27,137 nucleotides of DNA, taken from Pseudomonadota bacterium (GTDB taxonomy: Bacteria; Pseudomonadota; Gammaproteobacteria; Steroidobacterales; Steroidobacteraceae). Location of the stretch: contig JAJZLX010000284.1 of assembly GCA_021850555.1 (NCBI GenBank), forward strand, positions 1 through 27,137, in the 5' to 3' direction. The notes under the pieces were generated by a model that worked only from the letters and a program-made list of their open reading frames with translations, was not told the DNA's origin and did not search any database. The translations under genes were made by a program, and so were the position numbers. Shown here in pieces: positions 24,438 through 27,137 of the stretch; the stretch's first letter is position 1; every line of letters starts with the position of its first letter.

Positions 24438-24662
24438 CTAATCGTCCAGGCCAAGCTCGGCCCTCACCTGCTCGGCCGTGTAGACCTTCTCCCGTCCGGC
24501 GCGCACCCGCTCGAGGGTCGCGGCCGCGGGCCCGATAACCTTGCCGAGCCAGTTCCAGTCGGTGGCGATCGGCTGGACGATCGCCGCGCGACCGCGCAAA
24601 CCGCGCCGAGAGCCCGTCTGCCACCTTTTGGCCGGCTTCCGCATCTTTTCCTCGTTCGCCAT
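24438..24662 (-). CDS. Small basic hypothetical protein beside the origin
   Basis: This is a 74-residue protein with no family I recognise. It has a basic N-terminal half, an aromatic DWNWLGKVIG segment (about 35-44) and an ending YTAEQVRAELGLDD. I start at the ATG at 24662 with GGAGG 4 bases upstream; the longer frame to 24713 lacks support. It lies between mazE and the iterons and could affect replication control, but there is no direct evidence. The 24663-24785 stretch shows no further feature. Confidence 0.5.
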   Translation of the reverse strand: MANEEKMRKPAKRWQTGSRRGLRGRAAIVQPIATDWNWLGKVIGPAAATLERVRAGREKVYTAEQVRAELGLDD

Positions 24663-24785
24663 CCGACCTCCGCTCCTGGGCCTTCTGGTTGCGTTCTGGA
24701 GAGTCTCGATCAAACCCCTGTTGCAGGGCCCGCGGACTGTGGGCGGGTCGCGTCCGCGAGCCGTCCACAGGATCGCGCGGCCAGC

Positions 24786-25020
24786 TATCGGGAAGCTATA
24801 GGTCTTAAGACTATAGGTCTTCTAATAAGAACAGCGCGACAAAGTGGCCGTGGATTTCGGGCTTGAAGCGCGACAAAGTGGCCGTGAAAAGCGCGACAAA
24901 GTGGCCGTGGATAACTCGGCGAGTCGACAGGGTTATCCACGGGTGAGCGCGACAAAGTGATCGTTGGTAAGTCGCTGAATGGAAAGACTTACTGACGGCA
25001 CGCGCGACAAAGTGGCCGTG
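24786..25020. other. oriV: Replication origin (oriV): AT-rich repeats, DnaA-like boxes and five iterons
   Basis: The 19-bp iteron GCGCGACAAAGTGGCCGTG occurs exactly at 24834, 24868, 24891 and 25002, with a degenerate copy at 24947 (GCGCGACAAAGTGATCGTT). All lie in the same orientation. DnaA-like boxes TTATCCAC form a 9-bp inverted repeat (24906-24915 region and 24932-24940). To the left is an AT-rich stretch with CTATAGGTCTT twice (24796-24806, 24811-24821), including the palindrome GTCTTAAGAC, the likely unwinding site. The last iteron ends one base from the repA stop, so the origin lies downstream of its initiator. Confidence 0.9.
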
Positions 25021-25021
25021 A

Positions 25022-25990
25022 TCAGGAGGGTCTGACCGCCAGCGGCCGGGGCGGGACCGGAGAGCGGCTGTGCCAGAGCGTCATGCCCTCCTCGCCGAGG
25101 TCGAACTTGGCCTCCGGGTAGTTCTCGTGCACGGCCTTCAGGGTATGCCGGTAGACCCGGCGGAAGTCCCGCTGGCGTTCGTACCCGTGTCCGAACTGTT
25201 CGTGAAGGGCGGTCCAGGAAATCAGCGTACCCCTGCCCTTTCCCACCCGGTGTAGGCGTTGGGCCAGCCAGGTGTAGATATCGAGCGCCATGGCGCTGTG
25301 GGAAAGCCTCGCCACGGCCGTCTCGTTGAGCGGCACGGCGTGCCGCATCAGGCTCTCGAAGTAGCGCTGCGAGAACTGCACCGTCGTGGGCCACAAAACC
25401 CGCTGACGCGGATCCCGCGCGGTCCAGAGCTCGAAGCCTTCGATGACCGTCCCCTTGACGGTGATCGAGCGGCCCCCGGGCCCCGCCATCCCGAACCGGA
25501 AGTCCGCCGCGGAGAGACGGGTGAGCTGGTCTTTCACCGTGCGGATATTCCGACCCTTGGGGTCCAACCCGAGCGTGCGCTTCACGAACGCCGTCAGGCT
25601 GTCGTCGAGCTCGATGGTCGGGGACTGCGTGCGTAACGCCTCGGCGTTGAGGTGGTAGAGCGCCAGGCGCGGCTTGGCTCCGAAGGGCAGCCCGACGTCG
25701 ACGAAGTCGTCCTTGGCGCCGTCAAAGGCCCGGCCCGCCTGCACTTCCAGGCGCGCCAGGCCGTTCTTCTGCTGCCACAGCCGCACCTCGCCGGGATTGC
25801 GGTACGGGAGACAGGTCTGACAGAGCACCGAGTGTTGGTAGAGGATCGGACCCTCGGCGTTCGCATCGAGGAGGAACGGATCCTCGAGTCCGCGCCGATG
25901 GGTGGGCGAACGTGGCCTGAAGGCGGCGGGGACGAGCTCGCCGGCCGGCCGGGGGCCGCCGCCTCCCGAATGCGGATCGCCCTTCTTCAC
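25022..25990 (-). CDS. repA: Plasmid replication initiator (RepA_C-type)
   Basis: This is a 322-residue initiator. YQHSVLCQTCLPYRNPGE (about 51-68), the LYHLNAEALRT region and two winged-helix-like parts (KRTLGLDPKGRNIRTVKDQLTRL and LDIYTWLAQRLHRVGKG, in part) match plasmid RepA_C proteins, which bind iterons and start replication. The open frame extends to 26221 but covers the upstream gene out of frame. The GTG at 25990 overlaps the previous stop as GTGA and follows GGGGAGGG, so I use it. It is the last gene of the parA operon, which links copy control to partition. Confidence 0.9.
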   Translation of the reverse strand: MKKGDPHSGGGGPRPAGELVPAAFRPRSPTHRRGLEDPFLLDANAEGPILYQHSVLCQTCLPYRNPGEVRLWQQKNGLARLEVQAGRAFDGAKDDFVDVGLPFGAKPRLALYHLNAEALRTQSPTIELDDSLTAFVKRTLGLDPKGRNIRTVKDQLTRLSAADFRFGMAGPGGRSITVKGTVIEGFELWTARDPRQRVLWPTTVQFSQRYFESLMRHAVPLNETAVARLSHSAMALDIYTWLAQRLHRVGKGRGTLISWTALHEQFGHGYERQRDFRRVYRHTLKAVHENYPEAKFDLGEEGMTLWHSRSPVPPRPLAVRPS

Positions 25991-26364
25991 ACGCCCTCCC
26001 CAGGCTCCCCGGGTTGTCGCTCGTGCTGTGCAGCGAGCGCGGCATGGTATAGCGCCTCGGCCTCCCGCAGAGCGCGCGGCCAGCGGGTCCCCCAGCGCGG
26101 CATGCGCTCGAGGTTCGTGGGGATGGCCATCTGTTCGCCGCGCTGAATGCCGCGGCGCATTTTCAGCACCAGGCCGCTTTTGAGGTGGGTGATGGAGCGG
26201 CGCTCGACATTGACCCGCCAATCCTCCGGGGCGGTCACCGGCCGGGGTTTCCCGCGGGTCTGCGGCGCCCGGCGGCTCGAGACGTGATCCGCACCGTCCG
26301 CCTGTCCGCCGGAGTACCGGTCGTCGCGATCGGGGACTCCATTTGACGTAAAAGCGGCTTTCAT
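25987..26364 (-). CDS. Hypothetical protein of the par-rep operon
   Basis: This is a 125-residue protein I do not recognise. The first 45 residues are polar and probably disordered. The rest contains DWRVNVERRSITHLKSGLVLKM, in part, and a helical end (RALREAEALYHAALAAQHE). It overlaps both neighbours by 4 bases (ATGA before, GTGA after), so it is translated with the RHH partner and repA. A role in replication or copy control is possible but not shown. Confidence 0.7.
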   Translation of the reverse strand: MKAAFTSNGVPDRDDRYSGGQADGADHVSSRRAPQTRGKPRPVTAPEDWRVNVERRSITHLKSGLVLKMRRGIQRGEQMAIPTNLERMPRWGTRWPRALREAEALYHAALAAQHERQPGEPGEGV

Positions 26365-26615
26365 GATTTCCGCTTTTCGCTCTCGTGCCGCTCGAGCAGC
26401 GCGAACAGGAACTCGTTGAGCTTCAAGCCCGCCTCGATCGCGGCCAGCCGATAGCGCTTCTTGAACTCCGGGGGGACCTTGAAGCTCAGGGGCACCAGGG
26501 CCTCGGTCGGCACTCTGATGGGCGCCATCTCGCCGCGGCTCACCGCATCGGCCGCGGGGTGCGCCTCGCCCTTGCGCCGTACGTTGGCGCTAGTCAGGGT
26601 TGCGGGCTTCGACAA
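26361..26615 (-). CDS. Ribbon-helix-helix-like partner of ParA
   Basis: This is an 84-residue protein: a flexible basic N-terminus (about 1-38), then VPLSFKVPPEFKKRYRLAA, in part, and AGLKLNEFLFALLERHE, a ribbon-helix-helix-like fold. Small RHH proteins just downstream of type Ib parA genes (as ParG) bind the centromere and stimulate ParA. Its ATG lies 26 bases inside the 3' end of parA, so the two are coupled. The second RHH gene at 333 is the other candidate partner. Confidence 0.72.
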   Translation of the reverse strand: MSKPATLTSANVRRKGEAHPAADAVSRGEMAPIRVPTEALVPLSFKVPPEFKKRYRLAAIEAGLKLNEFLFALLERHESEKRKS

Positions 26616-27137
26616 GGGCCTTCTCCTTCCGCTTGGCGTCTTTACGCTTTTCAGTAAAGACGGAATTCACGAATTTGTATAACGCGGCCATCTCCTCGGC
26701 CGCACGCCCCGCGGGTTCCACATCGAACACCGTGCGGCCGTCGATCATGGAGGAGGCGAACAGCACCCGGTCGGCGACGATCGCCGGGGCGACCTGGCCG
26801 TGCTCGGAGAGCGCGGTGACCGTCTGCACGGTGATCGAGGCGTTGCCCTTGGCCGCATTGACCACGAACACGTGCCGGCGGGAAGCCGCCTGGCAAAGCT
26901 CGAGGGTGGCGCCGAGTGCATCGAGATCGTGCGGGCTCGGGCGGGTCGGGATGAGGACCAGGTCCGCCGCGGCGATCACCTTCGAGTTCTGCGCCCCATC
27001 CGCCGGCGGCGTATCGACGATGCACCAGGTGAAGCCGTCTCGCGCGAGCGCCACGAGCTTCTCCGGGAGCTGCCGGACGCTCGCATCGGCAAAGGCCGGG
27101 GAGGGGGCCTCGCGCTTGTTCCACCAGCGCGAGAGCG
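26590..27137 (-). CDS. parA: ParA partition ATPase, C-terminal part (start is at 218)
   Basis: This is the rest of the parA gene that begins at 218 and crosses the circular junction. It contains the Walker B-type WCIVDTPPAD, the VLIPTRPSPHDLDAL segment and a conserved DGRTVFDVEP near the end. The frame is intact across the junction (225 codons plus stop after removal of the 88-bp overlap). The C-terminus is Lys-rich (EKRKDAKRKEKAL). Confidence 0.93.
   Translation of the reverse strand, partial: LSRWWNKREAPSPAFADASVRQLPEKLVALARDGFTWCIVDTPPADGAQNSKVIAAADLVLIPTRPSPHDLDALGATLELCQAASRRHVFVVNAAKGNASITVQTVTALSEHGQVAPAIVADRVLFASSMIDGRTVFDVEPAGRAAEEMAALYKFVNSVFTEKRKDAKRKEKALVEARNPD
27050..27137. repeat. 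Terminal direct repeat, copy 2 (circularity overlap)
   Basis: This is an exact copy of bases 1-88. It should be counted once in the circular molecule. Confidence 0.93.

Noticed and set aside
24834..25020. CRISPR array
   Set aside because: The repeats are 19 bp with irregular, short spacing next to repA and DnaA-like boxes, so they are iterons; no cas genes are present.
25991..26221. N-terminal extension of RepA
   Set aside because: It covers the 125-residue gene out of frame; the GTG at 25990 has a ribosome site and a GTGA overlap.

Overview
The window looks like one complete small circular plasmid. The last 88 bases (27050-27137) repeat bases 1-88 exactly, so the unique length is about 27,049 bp, and the parA gene runs across the artificial ends. 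The DNA is mostly high in G+C. The gene families (RepA_C-type initiator, IncQ/MobQ-type mobilisation region, ParA, MazEF, SymE) point to a Proteobacterium, most likely gamma or beta; I cannot name the genus. No rRNA, tRNA, CRISPR array, transposase or antibiotic-resistance gene was seen.

Backbone. On the minus strand, parA, a ribbon-helix-helix partner, a hypothetical gene and repA form an operon with overlapping ends (218 through the junction down to 25022). The origin lies directly after repA: five 19-bp iterons, a pair of inverted DnaA-like boxes and an AT-rich stretch (24786-25020). Next come a small hypothetical gene, mazEF, and an IncQ-style mobilisation block: mobC, an oriT hairpin with the nick-region core GTAAGTGCGCCCT, and a MobA/MobL relaxase. 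A coupling-protein ATPase (18796-20454) is present, but there is no type IV secretion apparatus, so the plasmid is probably mobilisable rather than self-transmissible.

Defence cargo. From 789 to 8875 there is an interlocked five-gene operon in which every junction overlaps: DUF3800 protein, type III restriction subunit (Res), AlbA_2/GHKL-ATPase protein, ParA-like ATPase and type III methyltransferase (Mod). Res and Mod are normally adjacent; here two unrelated ATPases sit between them. This is the best candidate for an undescribed system. Directly downstream is a low-G+C pair, a TIR-like (ThsB/DUF1863-like) protein and a small membrane protein. Other likely defence or effector genes are a patatin-like phospholipase with small upstream genes (13110-14351) and a 475-residue protein with a HEPN-type R-X4-H motif attached to the coupling-protein gene (17372-18799).

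Stability cargo. Four toxin systems are visible: mazEF, a BrnT-like toxin with CopG-like antitoxin, a ribbon-helix-helix/PIN-like pair, and a SymE-like protein flanked by two strongly structured DNA elements. A serine resolvase sits in a four-gene operon with a SEC-C/UPF0149 protein, a cysteine-rich protein and a DUF7673-like protein.

All functional statements rest on reading motifs by eye; no database search was run.
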